64,000 nucleotides of DNA from Lycocorax pyrrhopterus obiensis (lineage: Eukaryota > Chordata > Aves > Passeriformes > Paradisaeidae): positions 15,898,159 through 15,962,158 of the forward strand of contig JACSVZ010000008.1 in assembly GCA_014706295.1 (NCBI GenBank). The letters are read 5' to 3'. Each line of letters starts with the position of its first letter. The first letter of the stretch is position 1. Positions 1 through 13,974 of this stretch are shown in pieces. The notes under the pieces were generated by a model that worked only from the letters and a program-made list of their open reading frames with translations, searched no databases and was not told the DNA's origin. A program made the position numbers and the translations under genes.

Positions 1-1589
1 ACAGAATCTGTCTTTCCTGTTAGGAAAAACTAGCTGGGTTTAAGACTGTGGTTTTGTTATGGAAATAGCCATCTTTTAAGAAATACCTTCTGTTGTGCAA
101 ATGTGTTTTCTTTAAGGGCTCTTCATTTTTGGGAGAGATAGAAAGGTAGTTCAATTAATTTAGTAATGTATTTCTTCAATCAGTCTACATACTGTTGTTA
201 ATAATTACAGCAGTCCTATTCACCTGTATAATCATCACATAAATCAAGATATTTACGACTTACCCATTATGTTTTTCTCTGTTCACTTTCTGCATGTGAT
301 GGATTCTCCTCTGCCTGTTTGTCTGATATTGCAGCTGCAGCCTGGAAAGGTACCTGGGCAATTCCACTGTATCTGATTCTTGCCTGGTAGGAACCAGCAG
401 CGATCACAGGCAGAAGATGGTAGAGTCTTGTTATCTCCACTAGAACAGAGACCTTTTCAGGCTCAGGGATAAAGAGGGACATTTTCAAATTGAAGTTGCT
501 TTTTCTAACTGCATAGCTCCAGAAACAGTTCCAGACAAAAGCAGCAATACCGGGAAGATCTTATTTTTCAGGTTTATTCTGCAAAGGAATACTTGAGATT
601 TTGGTAGGTTTTGGGAGAGAAAACATAGAAAACGTATGACTACTGCAGTGTCATGCTCAACTGAATTGCTTAATTCTGCTCTGAAATATAGTACTTCAAG
701 TATCGATTACAAATTTGTTTTGTTTTTTTTCCTCTGATAAGGAGTACATGTACTGTTTGTACAGGAGTTAGAATTGATATGCCATTTGTCAATAAATTTT
801 AACCTTTGATATATTTTATCTCTTGTATGCATAATAAGTGAAAATTACTTGAAGTTGTTTGAACAAGAATCCAAAGCCTAAAATTAGATTTCTAATTAAT
901 CCTAAGATTTTTAAAATTTCTAGGATTTTTTAATTTTGGATTTTCATAGCAGAAAACATCAAATACTAACTTGTTTTAGTATTGTTTTACTTCAAATGCA
1001 GCTGTCTCTGGTAGGTCTGAAAATGGTTGTGTTAGTTGTAGCACTTCCCTCATGTTTCTACTGTCCCACTTTATGTTAATGGTATCAGTAAAAAATGTGC
1101 AACAATATTCCAGGTTGTTCCTTGGCTTTCCTCCTTCCTATCCCAACTTGTCAGGAGTTAATTTGAGTAATGACATATATGCTAAATGCCAGAGCCCATA
1201 TTCTTACCCAAAGTTGTGAATAAATTATGATGTTCATCTTTGGCTGTAATTGGGAATGGCTTTGAGTATTAATAGCATTTAAAATTTGATTACTACTTCA
1301 ATAAAACAATGGAAATACTGTTCTTGAGGTGAATTCTGAAAATTCTCAGTGGCAATTGCTTGTTTTCTGCATACTAAATTTTCAGTCCTTCTGTGTAATG
1401 CCAGCTTATTGGGCTGATACAGAATTGCCAGTATGTCCCTGCTGTAAATAGGACATAAAAATGTCTTCACTCGTCCAAACTGATGTTCCCATTTGGTTTA
1501 TGAAAATCACTCATAAACATGAAGTAGGAACTTTCCTCAGGAAGCATGTGAAGTACGTTATGAGTTTATGGACAAAAATTAAAACAAGA

Positions 1590-1810
1590 AAGGTTCTGAC
1601 TGGTGGTAAGGAAGATGTTTTTGCCCACTCCATTGACAGCCGTGCATTTGAATGAGAAAATATCCAGTCTACATCCTTAGAGGATTTTAAGTCCCAACTG
1701 GATAAAGCCCAGAGCAACCTGATCTGACCTCTTAGTCATGCCTTCAGTGTGGGGTTAGGCGAGAGACCTCCTCTGGGATCCTTTCTAGTCTCAATTATTC
1801 TGTGGTTCTG
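1590..1810 (+). mobile_element. CR1 LINE 3' end, decayed
   Basis: The segment reads like the 3' untranslated end of a CR1 retrotransposon. It has the blocks TTTTAAGTCCCAACTGGATA, AGCAACCTGATCTGACCTC and GAGAGACCTCCT. It closes on ATTATTCTGTGGTTCTG, a worn version of the ATTCTRTG octamer repeats that end CR1. It is 5'-truncated, as most CR1 copies are. Confidence 0.8.
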
Positions 1811-2614
1811 ATTCACTGGTTGATCACATTCATTTTCAGCATTCTTTCTTCCTAACTGTGTGAGCTGTTCATTTAGAGTGCTCCATAAATTCCTTCAGTA
1901 ATAATGGCATCACATGAGACTGGAGAATTAGAGGCACCAGCTCAGGAGGAAAGGGAGTGCAGGCAAATTGTTGTCCAACTGTCTTGATAAGCAGCTGAGG
2001 CTGTGGACAGATTAACTCCTGCTTTGAAGAATATTTCTGTGAAGATTTAGTCTAGATTAAGCCATTTTCGTAAGAGGACTTAAGCAAACTATGAAATTAT
2101 TTGTTCTAAATTTTAATAAATTATGCAGGACCTTGACTAAACATTCATTTTTGTACAAGAAATAGACAATTCTCACACATTGTATAATATTCAGAACAAG
2201 TTCCAATTGTGAGTATGACAGCATAACTTGGATATGATGCAGACAAGAAGAATTGGATCAAGGAAGCCACCACATTTTTTTCTTCTAATAAAACAGACAA
2301 AATTTCAGACCTACCAAAAGAGTTTAGCAGGGTTGCTAAGCAGGAAGTTACCAAGGCATTGTATAATGTGCCTGTTGCTGAGATAGTTGCTTCAACTAAA
2401 CTTGTTTGGTTTCCTTTTTTTTTTTTTTTAATTTTGTTACTGATATAAACAAAGAAGGAGGCCAAAAATAAATTTTGTTAAATTGCAGTCAGCTGTTAAG
2501 CAGACTGAACTGCATAAATGTTTTTCAAGAATAGCATTGTCAGTTACTTCTGATTCTTTGATAAGACAGAAAAGATGCATTTAGATTTAAAAAAGAATCT
2601 CTTTGAGAGGTTTT

Positions 2615-2670
2615 TTTTGAGACTATTAAAAATCCTTTTGTCTTTTGAGACTATTAAAAATCCTCTGTCT
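2615..2670. repeat. 28-bp tandem duplication, two copies
   Basis: Two adjacent units begin TTTTGAGACTATTAAAAATC (2615-2642 and 2643-2670) and differ only near their right ends. This is a local tandem duplication in non-coding DNA. Confidence 0.85.
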
Positions 2671-3324
2671 TTGAGTCAGAGTTGTCATGAGATCGGAAAA
2701 ATTATAGAAACATTCATAATTTATGCCTATAACTAATAGCATTTTATGAAGAGGTTAATACCTGCTTAAGGTTACAGTGGGGAAGAAGAAGTCTTATTTC
2801 TCTATCTAGTAGTAATATTTTTTTTGATAAAACTGCTCCTAGACTTAAATCAGGTCAGTTTTGTTTTAAATACCCACTTTTGATTCTAGTGTTATCCTTT
2901 GGTGTGGGATGAAGATCAAACAGTTGATTCTCATGTGCATATTTTTAAAGAGAGCTCCAGGTTGAGGGCCTGCCTGCCTCAGCAGAGCTGCTGGCGCTGC
3001 ACAGGGATGTTCTGCATTGCCGGTCTGCTTTGCCAAACTACTTCGATATAAGGAGGTGATGGCAGTGCTTTCTAGTGGGAATGCCAAAGTGAGATCCAGC
3101 TGCTTGTTTTGGACTGCACACAGGTGGTAGAAACTGAAAAACAGTTAAAAAATATCTTGCCCCTTACTTTCCCCAATAATGATCTGTCGTCCCACATGAT
3201 GACTATAGGCAATAAATAGAATTTTAGCACGTGAATTAGTGTTTGAATTTTTCTTCCTCTACCCACTCCCATTATTTAGGTGTGTAGTCACGCAGTTTTA
3301 ATTCTGCCAACATTCTTTGTTCTT

Positions 3325-3341
3325 AAAAAAAAAAAAAAAAA
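3325..3341. repeat. A17 homopolymer
   Basis: An uninterrupted run of 17 A. No recognisable retrotransposed sequence lies directly upstream, so it is annotated only as a simple repeat. Confidence 0.9.
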
Positions 3342-6300
3342 TCCAAACAGCTACTGAATGTAGAGGAAAATGGTGTCTAATGAAACAAAGGATCTTCAAT
3401 TCTCCCATTTTTTATAAATATCAACCTGTTTGGTTTGTGTGGGTTTTAAAATGTGTTTATTTTTTCTTTGTCAGGGTGGGGAGAAGTTGCCTTGGCTTCT
3501 TACCAAAGGAATTTTCCATTGACTGATAATATTACCACATAAATGGGAAGCAGTGATCATGATTTTGAACCCGTTAAGAACTAGTGAAGGCCAACTCTGG
3601 GCTGCTCTAAAGAGGTTGTGGAAAAGTTCCTGATCTTGATAAACCCTCAGTCTCTTTTAAGGAAGGCCAGCATTTTTATGTTATTATCCATGGGTGTCCT
3701 AACTCAGGACAGCATGAAGACTCCTAGTTACTAGTTCTGTCCTTAATAGTGCTGTCCTTAACTCTTCATCTCATAAGCAGTTTACCTTCTCAGAAGAAAT
3801 AGAAAAAGTAGCACAATGTACTCCTTGAACAAAAAGTGTATTTGCACCAGTAGCTGGTATGTAGGTCTTTCTTTCTGGTTTTCCAATCAGCTTTCACAAA
3901 GGACTTAATTATTGATCTGCTAAAAACATAATACTAGTAGTGGAACACTACATAGATCAGTCTAGACAAAGCCAATCACTTGAATTCTGGCTTTTGAAAC
4001 ATGGACACTTGTAACTTTATGTATATGTAACTTCTAGTCAGAACTTCCCAAAAAAGCTAATGGTCAAACAGGTGTTCATATCAATTTTTTTCTCCCGTTT
4101 GGGCTTTAAAAAATAAATGACACACCTGCAAAGTCTAATTACTTAATAGTTCCTTCAAGTGTTTAGCACTGTTTGCAGGGTATAATTATTCAGTTGACTT
4201 TAGAGAGGGAAAATAATGTTCTTCTGCCACAAAGACATTCACTTAAATGTCTTGGTTTCTGAATTTGGGGGCAGAGGGTGTAGCATGTGTATGTGTTTGC
4301 CTGTCATCTGCATGTTCTTTGGGAAATGCAATGCCAAATCCAGTGCCTTCCTCTAAGCTTACTTGGACTTAGTGTCACAGCTTATCCTGTTGGCAGATTG
4401 AGATCTTCGAAATCGTGGTTTTGAAAATTCAGAGTCGAAGTAGGAAAATTATTAGCGCTGCCAAAAATCCATTTGACATTTTTATGAAGAAACCTGTGCT
4501 GAAGGAAATACTTTGTGTATTTTCAGGGCAGAATTGCTTTGGAGAGTCTTTAAAAGGGTCATTAGGGACATTTTTCCTCTGTTGCACTAGGATTTTTTAA
4601 ATGCATACTGGTGCTGCCAAAATTATTTGGAATTTAGACTAAGATGTTGTAGAGCAGGATTTGTCTCCTTTTTAATGATGTCGGTTCTGCTTCCACAACT
4701 AGAGTAGCCTCCTTCTTGCAGACAGAAGTTTCTACCAGGAGGGAATTTCTGTGATTTCAGTGGCTGTTGCTGCCTTAGGCAGCAACCCATGACTGGAATT
4801 GCAGACCTGTTTACAGCTGGAATCAGTCCTGCTTTCTTAAGTTGTTTAAATTTCAGTCCATTATTCCCATTGAATGGCATAACAGGAAGATATGTTTACT
4901 GGTACCTTCAGATTTCTGGATGCAGCCAGGATGCCAACACTGAAAGCTTAGTGTTATGAATGACACAGGTTTTATATGTCACATGCATAAACATATGCAT
5001 GTTTAGTTTAGTTTTAATTAGAAATATAACTCTGCCTAGTAGATAATCAAGTAGAATTGCAGGCAAAGTATTAGAACGCATATTTTAAATGGTGTAAATT
5101 TGCCAGCTGTACTAATAAAAAGCAACAATATCTATTATGTAAGTAATTGGGAAATAAACTGATGTGCATTGCATCTTTACACTTTATGCAATTTCTGCCT
5201 CTTTTATTAAAGTCCAATGACATCACTTGCTTACTCAGCTCTTCCGGATCCTTTGCAGTAAGGAGAATTAAAATACAGAGGAAAATTAAGAAAAACTCGA
5301 GTCACGTATTTTGATTTCAGACATATGTGAACCTTAATACCGAGTTTGCTCATTGCATTTTTTGCAACCATTTTTTTAAGTTGCAAAGCTGTTCATCTAT
5401 CTAATGGGAAGTAAATATGAAGGAGAGCAGGTTAGTGGGCTGGTAAATACTTGAGAAAGGAATATGGACAATTTATTGTGCTTCAGTAATTGTGCTTCTT
5501 TCTGTTTAGCTTATCCATTCAAATAGTAACTGTTGGTGGGCTGATACCATGGAAAAGATGACAGCACTTAAAATTTTAGAGGAATGAGAACCGGGCCCAC
5601 TACTGCATTATTTTCCACTCGGTATTTATTACATCAGCATCCATTCCAGCCTTCCCTGTCGAATTGTATGTAGCTGTTACCCAGACATGGTAATGCATGT
5701 GGTGTAGTCAGGGTCAGCTGCTTTACAGGGCACAACTCCCTTGCTGCTTGTGAGGGATGTCCAGAAACAAGGCCTCCTCTGACAAGCAAGGGGTTGAAGA
5801 TTTATTTCTTATCTTTGCTACATAAGCAGGCAGAATTCCTTTGACTGTTTGCAAATTTAAATTAATTCTGGTGAACTCAGTTCTGGATGTGTATTTTTAG
5901 CTTTTCTTTTTTGCCGGAATTCTGTTTCTAGTCTTTCAGTCCAGATATTTCAACAAAATTAACTTTGGCATGATATCATAAGTAGCCAGAATGGATGGAC
6001 ACAGAGGCTTGGCTTGTCAGAAGATGTTATTGTAGGACTCGGAATAAAATTTGGGTGTTCTGGCTGTTCCGGTGCTGTCACATCCCCACTTCAGTGGGAA
6101 GAGGAACCAGATCTTGAACTGTCTGTCTTCTTACAGAAATAGTTCTAAAATCTGTTAAGTTCTACTGGGGTGGAAATTCTTGGAGGACATGTGAAATAGC
6201 ATAATGAAGCATTACAATGAATTCTTTTGAGTTAGCAAATGATTTTGCTAATGTAACTTGTGTGTGTATCTATACACAGGAGATAAAAGTTAGATTTAAT

Positions 6301-6883
6301 TCCAAAGATCACCTTCACAGAACAGGCTTTGTGTGGACAGTAATCAGCAGTAATTATTTCTTGTTAAGGGTCCTGACCATACAGACAAGATGCAACTGAG
6401 CTTGCAGCCAAAACTAAGCATAAACAAGCATTGTGAATACACACTGTACTAACTGTTCAAGTTATGTTTGAGAATTATTAAACTAAATATGTGTTTATAT
6501 TGAATTCCAGTGTGGTTGTGAATAGAGCAGACACATTGTATTCACATGCTATCATGTAGCAGGCAGTGAACTAAATAGGAGAGAGTTCTTACTTCTTTCT
6601 AGTTTAAAGGTAATATTAGGAGCCTGCATCAATGTGATTTTTTTCTATCAATAGCTATCACATATATGAGGCAGCAGTACAAAGTCTGCAAGGTGATGTG
6701 CCTCTTATCATGCAAATTTTCCTAAACACATTAAGTTCTTGAGCTCTAAGTTGAAATGATTGTTATGGGAACTAGTAATCAATCTACTTAATGTAAAAGA
6801 AAAATCAAACCATTATTATTTAATATCTGTTCCAAAAAATACTGAATGCCAGCCCACTTAAAATTGGCCAGTAAAATGCTATC

Positions 6884-6925
6884 TAATTAGTGATTCAGTT
6901 GTGATTAGTGATTAGTATTAGTGTT
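6884..6925. promoter_or_regulatory. Cluster of ATTA/TAATTAG homeodomain-type sites in a 7-bp micro-repeat
   Basis: TAATTAG is followed by GTGATTA, GTGATTA and GTATTA in near-tandem, with another TTAGTGATT about 170 bp further on. ATTA cores are homeodomain recognition sites. In AT-rich DNA such clusters also arise by chance or slippage, so function is speculative. Confidence 0.25.
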
Positions 6926-7357
6926 CAAAATTAATATAATTTGTAACATTTTTACTGCCTTCCAAACATTAATCTTTTCGTGTGCATATAGCAAATAAGT
7001 GAACAAACAAAATGTCCCCCCGAAATCCCACCAGTTGAAGCCTGAATATTTGTCCTTGTAAATTACTTTATCTCATCAGGAAAAATGTGCTAAGGTGTAA
7101 ATTAGTGATTGACCAGTTTCAACGTAAATTTTCTTTTGTTACATTGTCTGAGAATTCCCTGAGTATATATAGTTAATTCACTAGTGGTTTATACTAACTT
7201 GTTTTGCTTCTCAGGGTAGTTGGACTAGAAATGCAATGGTCAGTTAATGCAGTTCAGCTGGTGGTCACTATCTTGTTAAATCATGATAAATCAGTGTTTT
7301 AGCCTTTTCCTTCTGGTGGGGATAAAGTAGGCATGTCTGCAATGGTACTTTTGCTTC

Positions 7358-7372
7358 TTTTTTTTTTTTTTT
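7358..7372. repeat. T15 homopolymer
   Basis: An uninterrupted T tract in AT-rich non-coding sequence. Confidence 0.85.
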
Positions 7373-8099
7373 CCTTTAAAAACATTAGTATTTGCACTTT
7401 TAATTAAATAAAGTCAGATACTCCCCAAAAACTAAGTATTCATTTACTACATTAGTCTATTAATCTAAATACAAATAGTATTTTTATTCTTTTTCTTCTA
7501 ATGTTAAACTTGTTAGATTTTGCTCTGCTATTTTATAAAGTCATAAAATTATGCAACTTGTCAGATGAATTTGGATAATCTTAGAGGAACTAGTTAATTT
7601 GGAAGATACTTTTGCATCCTAGCTATTTTTATTAATTTACAGTTGTATTACTGTATCTTACTTCTTTTGGTCTCTGATATTTTTGGGAAGATTAAACTTC
7701 AATAAAGGGAAGGGCTAGAAGGCTACCAAGTATGCCTAGTGTACACGAAAGATAATGAACAGTTTTTCAGTTTTCTGTAATCATTGTATAAGTCTTGTGA
7801 AAAGGAAATAAACAATTTGGGTGTGTGGTGAATAACCTACAATACACTTAAGAAAACTTAGGTATTAGTTATCTTTAACTCTTGTCTTTTAAACTTTTTT
7901 CTTCCTGTTCTTTGTTGCTATTTTAAAATAATGTAATCAAACATTTACATCTTAAACTGCCACATACACATGTACTATAAGAAGAGTATTATTATGTTTT
8001 TTAATTTTGGCCAAGGACAGCAAGTGACTAACATTTTAAAAGTAACGGTAACAACAATGTAGGAATGTACGGAAGGGTTGCTGGGTTTGTGTGCTACGG

Positions 8100-8620
8100 T
8101 ATCAGAGGAAATACACTGTGAGAGCCAGAGTATCTGCAGGACCATTTGTGTCCGGCTTAATCCTGTTTTTTATCTGCAATGCCTTGTTCAGTGTATGTGC
8201 ATGAATTTTGTGAACAAAGTAGGTGTGTGTGTGTCCCATCCAGCCCAGCTCCGTCTGCTCGGCTGGGTGTAGAGACAGATTCCATAATTGACACAGGAGC
8301 GACGCTAATAAGCTGCAAACGATCTGGTAATTGGTCTCCCCTTGCTGGTGTGATTGTGAAGCCTGGATTGCAGAACTCTGTTTCTGTTCCTGTCTTAGTG
8401 CAGCTCTCCTGCGTTGGCATTGCGCTGGAGATGGCCACCCCAGTGGGAAGTACCCCTTCCTTCTGGCGGGGCCGTGTCCTGACCTTTCCGCGGGGCTGCA
8501 CAGCCTGGGCAGCCCTGGAGCACCGCTGCCCGCAGAGCTGCGCTCACCGCAGCGTCCTCCTGGCAGCCGTATATCCACTGCTCTGTAATGGGGGGTTTTG
8601 AGAGGCAGCACAGTTTTGTA
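8100..8620. other. GC-rich patch in AT-rich surroundings, candidate conserved element or exon
   Basis: Base composition rises abruptly here. Open frames overlap on both strands (169 codons on the minus strand from 8611 to 8102; 140 codons on the plus strand from 8179), but neither encodes a recognised motif. Long opposite-strand frames are a usual effect of high GC. The left part (8275-8340) has a complex, non-repetitive look with TAATTG-type and GATCTG cores, like a conserved regulatory element. Function unknown. Confidence 0.3.
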
Positions 8621-9278
8621 AGATGGACTAGAAGTAAGAACTATGAAAATATCCTCAAAATATTAGCAGAAGAGGAGTATAAATGAGCAGCAGTTTGCAC
8701 AAGGAGGAAATAAAAAGCATACTTTTTAGTATGCAAAACCTACTTGGGTAGGTTATTTATTAGGTTGGATCCTGATGACATACATTCTTTGAGTGGTTAA
8801 GGAAAACAAAAGTGATAGAAGCTATCTCAGTACAACTAGCTACCCTTTGAGATGCTGGAAAACTTGAAAATATAAAGAGGGTGGGGTAAAGAGAGGAAAG
8901 GTCTATCATTTCCTGTCTCCTATCTTCCACATTTTGAACAAATTCTTGTAGAAAGTGTAAGCCTCAGGGAGACAACAGGAACATGAGGCACAAGGACGAT
9001 GAATTTAGGAAGAGTAAACAGTCATGCCAGTTTAATTTTCTTCTGTGACATTACAATAAGGCCAGTGAATTGACAAGAAAAGTGTGACTTAGTATTTTTC
9101 ATGTTAGTGGGTTCTTTGGCAGTGTTTCTTGCTATAATATTAACAAGGGAAGAAATGTGACCTGAAAGAAACTCTTGTAGAGTAGGAGCAAGACTTGGTG
9201 GATGACTGTGCCTAGTAGGTGGTTACTAATGATTGTCTGTCAAAATGAAATGGTTGTATTGAATGTGGATCCGCCACG

Positions 9279-9800
9279 GTCTGTTGGGTCTGTACTCATT
9301 CTGCTTCACTTCAATCTTCTTGTTAATGACCTTGATGATAGAATAGAGAGTGTGCTTACAAAATTGATTCACTAAAAATGCCCCTAGAACTTGGAGGGAA
9401 TATTTATACATAGGACACAAGTTTATGGGCACAAAAATATTTTGAGAAAATTAAGAAAATCTTAGGAGATAAATAGTGACAGATTGAAGTTCTGTGCTTA
9501 ACAGAAATCATGAATACACAATTAGACTGTAGGGAACAAGTAATTAGATGATAATTCTCCAGAATTCCTGATGTAAAAGGGCAAATGTTATATCAGGAGG
9601 GATAAAAAGATACAGAACAATTTTTTTTTTCCTTTATCCATGAGTAAGTCCTCTGTTGAAGTGTTGCATCTCACTAGGGGCACATCCCCTAAGAAAATAG
9701 AGCTCACCTGAACAGACGCTGGGAGAAGAGTAATCGAATAATTTGAGGTCTAGAAAATGAGGCCTAATTGGAAAGACTGAAATAATTTGAACCGGGGAGA
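9279..9800 (+). mobile_element. CR1 LINE internal fragment, heavily decayed
   Basis: 9281-9420 corresponds to the CR1 reverse-transcriptase region that usually reads GGGTCTGTACT..., then CTTCAT(C/T)AATGACCTGGATGATGG, then AGCAAGTTTGCTGATGA. Here the equivalents are TTGGGTCTGTACTC, CTTGTTAATGACCTTGATGA and TTACAAAATTGATTC. A later GGTCTAGAAAATGAGGCC block near 9748 resembles a more 3' CR1 segment, suggesting one long degraded copy. The right end is uncertain. Confidence 0.6.
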
Positions 9801-12800
9801 GGAGTGAGTGTTTAAGTGCCAAAAAGAGAACTAGAAGGCATAATTTTGTGTGTATGTAGTAGGCAATTTCAGGAAGGTAGGAAGTTGTTTGGAATAAAGC
9901 CCATCCATGAGAGAAAGGGAAAGATGAGTGATCTTAAAATGTTGCAAAAAACTCAGTTCATGAACAAAGGACCAGTTTCTGAGATAACTGACTGTTCTTT
10001 CTCCTAAAGAATTTTATTTAACTGTTTTTTGAACAACAACGTTAAGATTGATGAACAGTACATACAGACTTTTTGGAATGTTACTGAGTGAAAAATGAAC
10101 ACTTTGTACATGGAGACAATTTACCCTGAGACAATATCCACTTGACAAAATGGTTATGCAAACAGTCTCCATATTGCCAGTCTTTTGAGTTCTAACATCC
10201 TTTGACTCAGTAGCCTTCATCTTTTTTTTTTGATGGTATCTCACTATGCAAGTAAGAGTTGTGCCAACACAAGATTTCCAGCTCTTTTTTTCCTTTTCAG
10301 AGGCCCTTAACAAGCCTGTCAGTAGTTAACTTTTGTTTCTTTCTCTTTTTCATAATGATTTCAGTTGTTGCTCCAGCGTTCTGGGTACTGGACATAATAT
10401 TAGCATATGAAAACAAGGAGTGTACTGTTGGTAATTGTTTTGTTTATAAAATCTTTCCCACTTTCCATTGTCTATTTCTCCACTGAGAAATGAGTGCAAG
10501 CTTCAGTTACCTGAGGGTGTAACATACGTTGTTAGTATACTTTGAGTCTCTGTTTGCCTTGTTATACCCTAAAATACCTGTCTTTAATCATTGCAGTTGG
10601 AAATTACCTTACTTAGCATTTTTAGTTTCTGTTTGCTCAGAGAGATTTTATGAGTCAAAGCCAACAGCCTGTGTACAGTGTAGCAAGCCAAACCTGAATT
10701 TTGCGCCTGAGAATGGGATTTGTCACAGCTCCAAGCACTTTTTAATGGGAGCTTTTTGTTTAAGTAAATGTGATGGAAATTCCATCATTTCAGTATTCCT
10801 TCTTTCTAATAACTTATTAAGAGCTGCTTTCAATTTGCGTTTTTGCCTAATATTTCCCTTCCTTTCTCCCATGGGCAGTCTTTAAACACGGGGCAGATGT
10901 CTGATATGGAAGCGTTTAGGGTCCAGCATCCTGCAGGGAGACCCTCTGGAGCTTTTAAGAGGTGGAGATTTTTGCATATTACAGAAGGGATCAGGGTGAC
11001 TTGAAAAGATTTGTTTTGGTTATGAGGGGATCATTTGAACTCCTCTCTCTCTCCTCTGCTGCTACTATTGCTTCTCCATCACATAGTGAATTTGGGCTAA
11101 ATGCTGTAGATTCTATTATTTTTCCTGCATCGTGTACCTTGCTTTCCTAGGTGGATGTTTGTGTTCATATTATCTGCAAGAAAAGTTACTGTTGACATTG
11201 ATTATTTAAATGTTGATCATTACCTTTCAAATTTCCAGACAAATCTGTGCGGAAAACTCACAGGTTGCTTTTTCAAGCTCTGGTCATATTTTAATGGTGC
11301 TATTTTTAACCACCAGAGCCAGAAACTCTTGCTTTAAAAGTAGAAAATGTAGAGTTCGCTACATTTGACTCTAGTAGATGATATAGATACTAGGAATAAA
11401 TAGGAGGACCCTTACTGTAGTGGAATGCAAAGTAAGACAGTTATTGTCCAAGAATACTCAGTGATAAAATAGTCTTTGAAATATATGCCCCAATACTAAG
11501 TCTCAGAGAGAATGCCAATAGCATCTGCCACTGGAACTGGAGGGTAAGACTGCTATGTAGGAGGAATGTATAATAAAGAGATGCCATAGTATAGAAGTTG
11601 CAAGATGTTGCAGCCTCATCAACCAGCTCTAAGTACTTGGTGTAGGAGGCCAAACCAGCATTTGGTGTGATTCAAATGATGTACTTAAGAAGGCCTGGGG
11701 TTTGGGAGTGCTGTGATGCTGAGAGCTGATTTCATGCCAGCGCCTGAGGTTGGGCCACTAGAGCTGCTTTTCCCTTGCATGGTTGGAATGAAATTTACAG
11801 CAGCAGACGGCTGCTCATCAATGGATAATTTAATGTTGTATCTTACCTATTGTTTTTGAAAGCCATAGGTAGATCAAAAAACTCATGGCTTTATTTTTTC
11901 TTAGACCTGGAATGTACATGCCTTAAATAATTTAGGTTTCTGGAACTGGAATTCCATGTTTAGCTGCACTTGCAAATCTGAAGCACAGACCTGTCTTTCT
12001 TACTGTTTATGCTGCATCATGTTGTACTTTCTATGCTTGACTTAATGAAGGTAATTAACTTTGGACCAACAAAAATTACTTTTGCTTTGCTTTATTTGGT
12101 GAAGGAAGGATGCTGCTCCTTGTGGAATGCTGGATTAGGCTATTGGATGTCATCGTACCTAGTATTTGTCTGTCTCTTTGTAGAACTACATTAAAAAGCA
12201 TAATAGAAGCTTTATTTATAAGCATGAAGTGTGGTGTTATGAAGACTCTGTTAGCAGAATTACAATCCAAACTTGAAATTTAGTGAGATGAATGCAGCTG
12301 CTTTCACTGTAAAGGGGAGTTTGAATTATCTTGTTGCAATAGAAATAAATGAAGTTTATGTTACCTTAGAAACTTAGTAGCTAAGTGCTCTTAAGCCACA
12401 TCAATTTATTTAGAGGGCTAAAAGTACACTGAATTTATTTAGGCTACTGAAATGTGGATAAAAATCCAGTGTTCTATACATAAAATAAAGTTCAGAAGTG
12501 ATTTTGTCATGATTTCACTGTGCAAGACAGAACTGAGCTGTAATTTCACTTTTAAGTCTTGCTTATTCAACACTGTTAGTGGGATAGCTGTGTTGGATGG
12601 TAATATGTGTAAATATGTTGGTTTAATTTAATAGTTCTAGGGGAAGGCAACAGGAAGGCAACACAATAGTCTGGATAAGCAATAGCACTGCAAACATGCT
12701 ACAGACAATAGTCGATCTGTCAGCTGTGAAGAGCTGACTTCCAGGCTCCAATTGAAGTTGCACAGACGTCTCTCTAAGGGTGGGAGCTCAGTGATCAAAA

Positions 12801-13974
12801 GGGCACCAACAAGATGAATAACAATCAAATGAGGGATTAATTTTTTAATATGACATTTTAAACTGATTAAAATTACTTTTATTTAGGGAAAAGTGTATTT
12901 GAGTGTATTTAAATTCCACATTCATTGTTATCAATAATTAAGATAGTCTGTTCTAAATATACTTTAAAATAAAATCCCAGTATGTGTGTGCCATTAAAAT
13001 TTTAGCAAATGAGTTGCTGAATTGAAACTAACACTAATGAAATGGCAACCTAGCTTTTGACAATAAGTGGGGTTTTTAAATTATAGTGTAGATATGACTG
13101 TTTTGATTGTTCCACACACTTTCTCAGCTTAGAATGAAAGATAAAAAAGCAAAAAATTTTCATGTTTAAATAATAGCCTAGGGAGCTGAGAGGATGAGAT
13201 GCCTTAGTTCTAGAAGCATTAAGCATTTACTTTTTCTTTAAAGTACCTAAATAAAATAAGATTGTGTAACTTCTGTCCACATGCAATCTGAGATTAGTAT
13301 GAAAGTGAAATTCTATTTTAGAAAACGTGCTGTATCACATTCATCATTATCTGAAAAATAGTCCGGATTATTTAGTATGGTAATCTTAGGCAACTAAGCT
13401 CACTAAAGCAGAAACACAGATTTTATAAGTACTCGGGAAAATGAGGGGGGAAAAAAGGGATCTAAACATGAAGAAAATGTTTTTGGACATCTGGGTGCCT
13501 ACAAAGTAACGGGGGGAGGGAAGTAATAATCTTTATAGGGGACATGAGAGTTGAATGGAATTGAAGTATCTGATTACATGTATATTTATGGTATCTCCCT
13601 TATTAACAAAGCTAGAAGCAAAAGTTTATGTATGAGGTTATAATATATTGTGTTAAAGTACAATTCAACCTGTTCCCATATGCATAGCAGAATTCTGTCT
13701 CTCCTCTTTTCTGAATGCTGCACTTCCAATGGCCAACACTGTTTTTGACGAGTGCTGGTATAATTGATGGTGGAACCCATGCACAGAAACAAAGAAAAAG
13801 GGGAACTTTTGCAGAATCAAATAATTATTTGGAAATAGCTGTAGGGGGTTAAATAAAAGCTTTATGATACTAGTTGGATGATGACACTGTGCTCTATTAT
13901 TACTTCATCTTTGATATCTAAAAGTAAGAACTATCCGTGGAAGCATACATGAGAATTAGGATAGTGAGTGTCAT

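Noticed and set aside
267..488. Minus-strand 73-codon frame (MKMSLFIPEPEK...) with a GTAAGT donor-like site just beyond its stop
   Set aside because: The composition looks protein-like, but the frame stops before the donor, no partner exon is visible and I recognise no family. One short frame is not enough to call a gene.
3590..3660. Possible CR1 fragment (GGGCTGCTCTAAAGAGGTTGTGG)
   Set aside because: Only one block resembles CR1 (CTGCCCAGAGAGGTTGTGG); the neighbours do not continue the match well enough to annotate.
8102..8611. 169-codon minus-strand frame, the longest frame in the window
   Set aside because: It lies in a GC-rich patch with overlapping frames on the other strand, has no domain or family signature, and has a biased Arg/Pro/Gln composition. 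More likely a GC effect.
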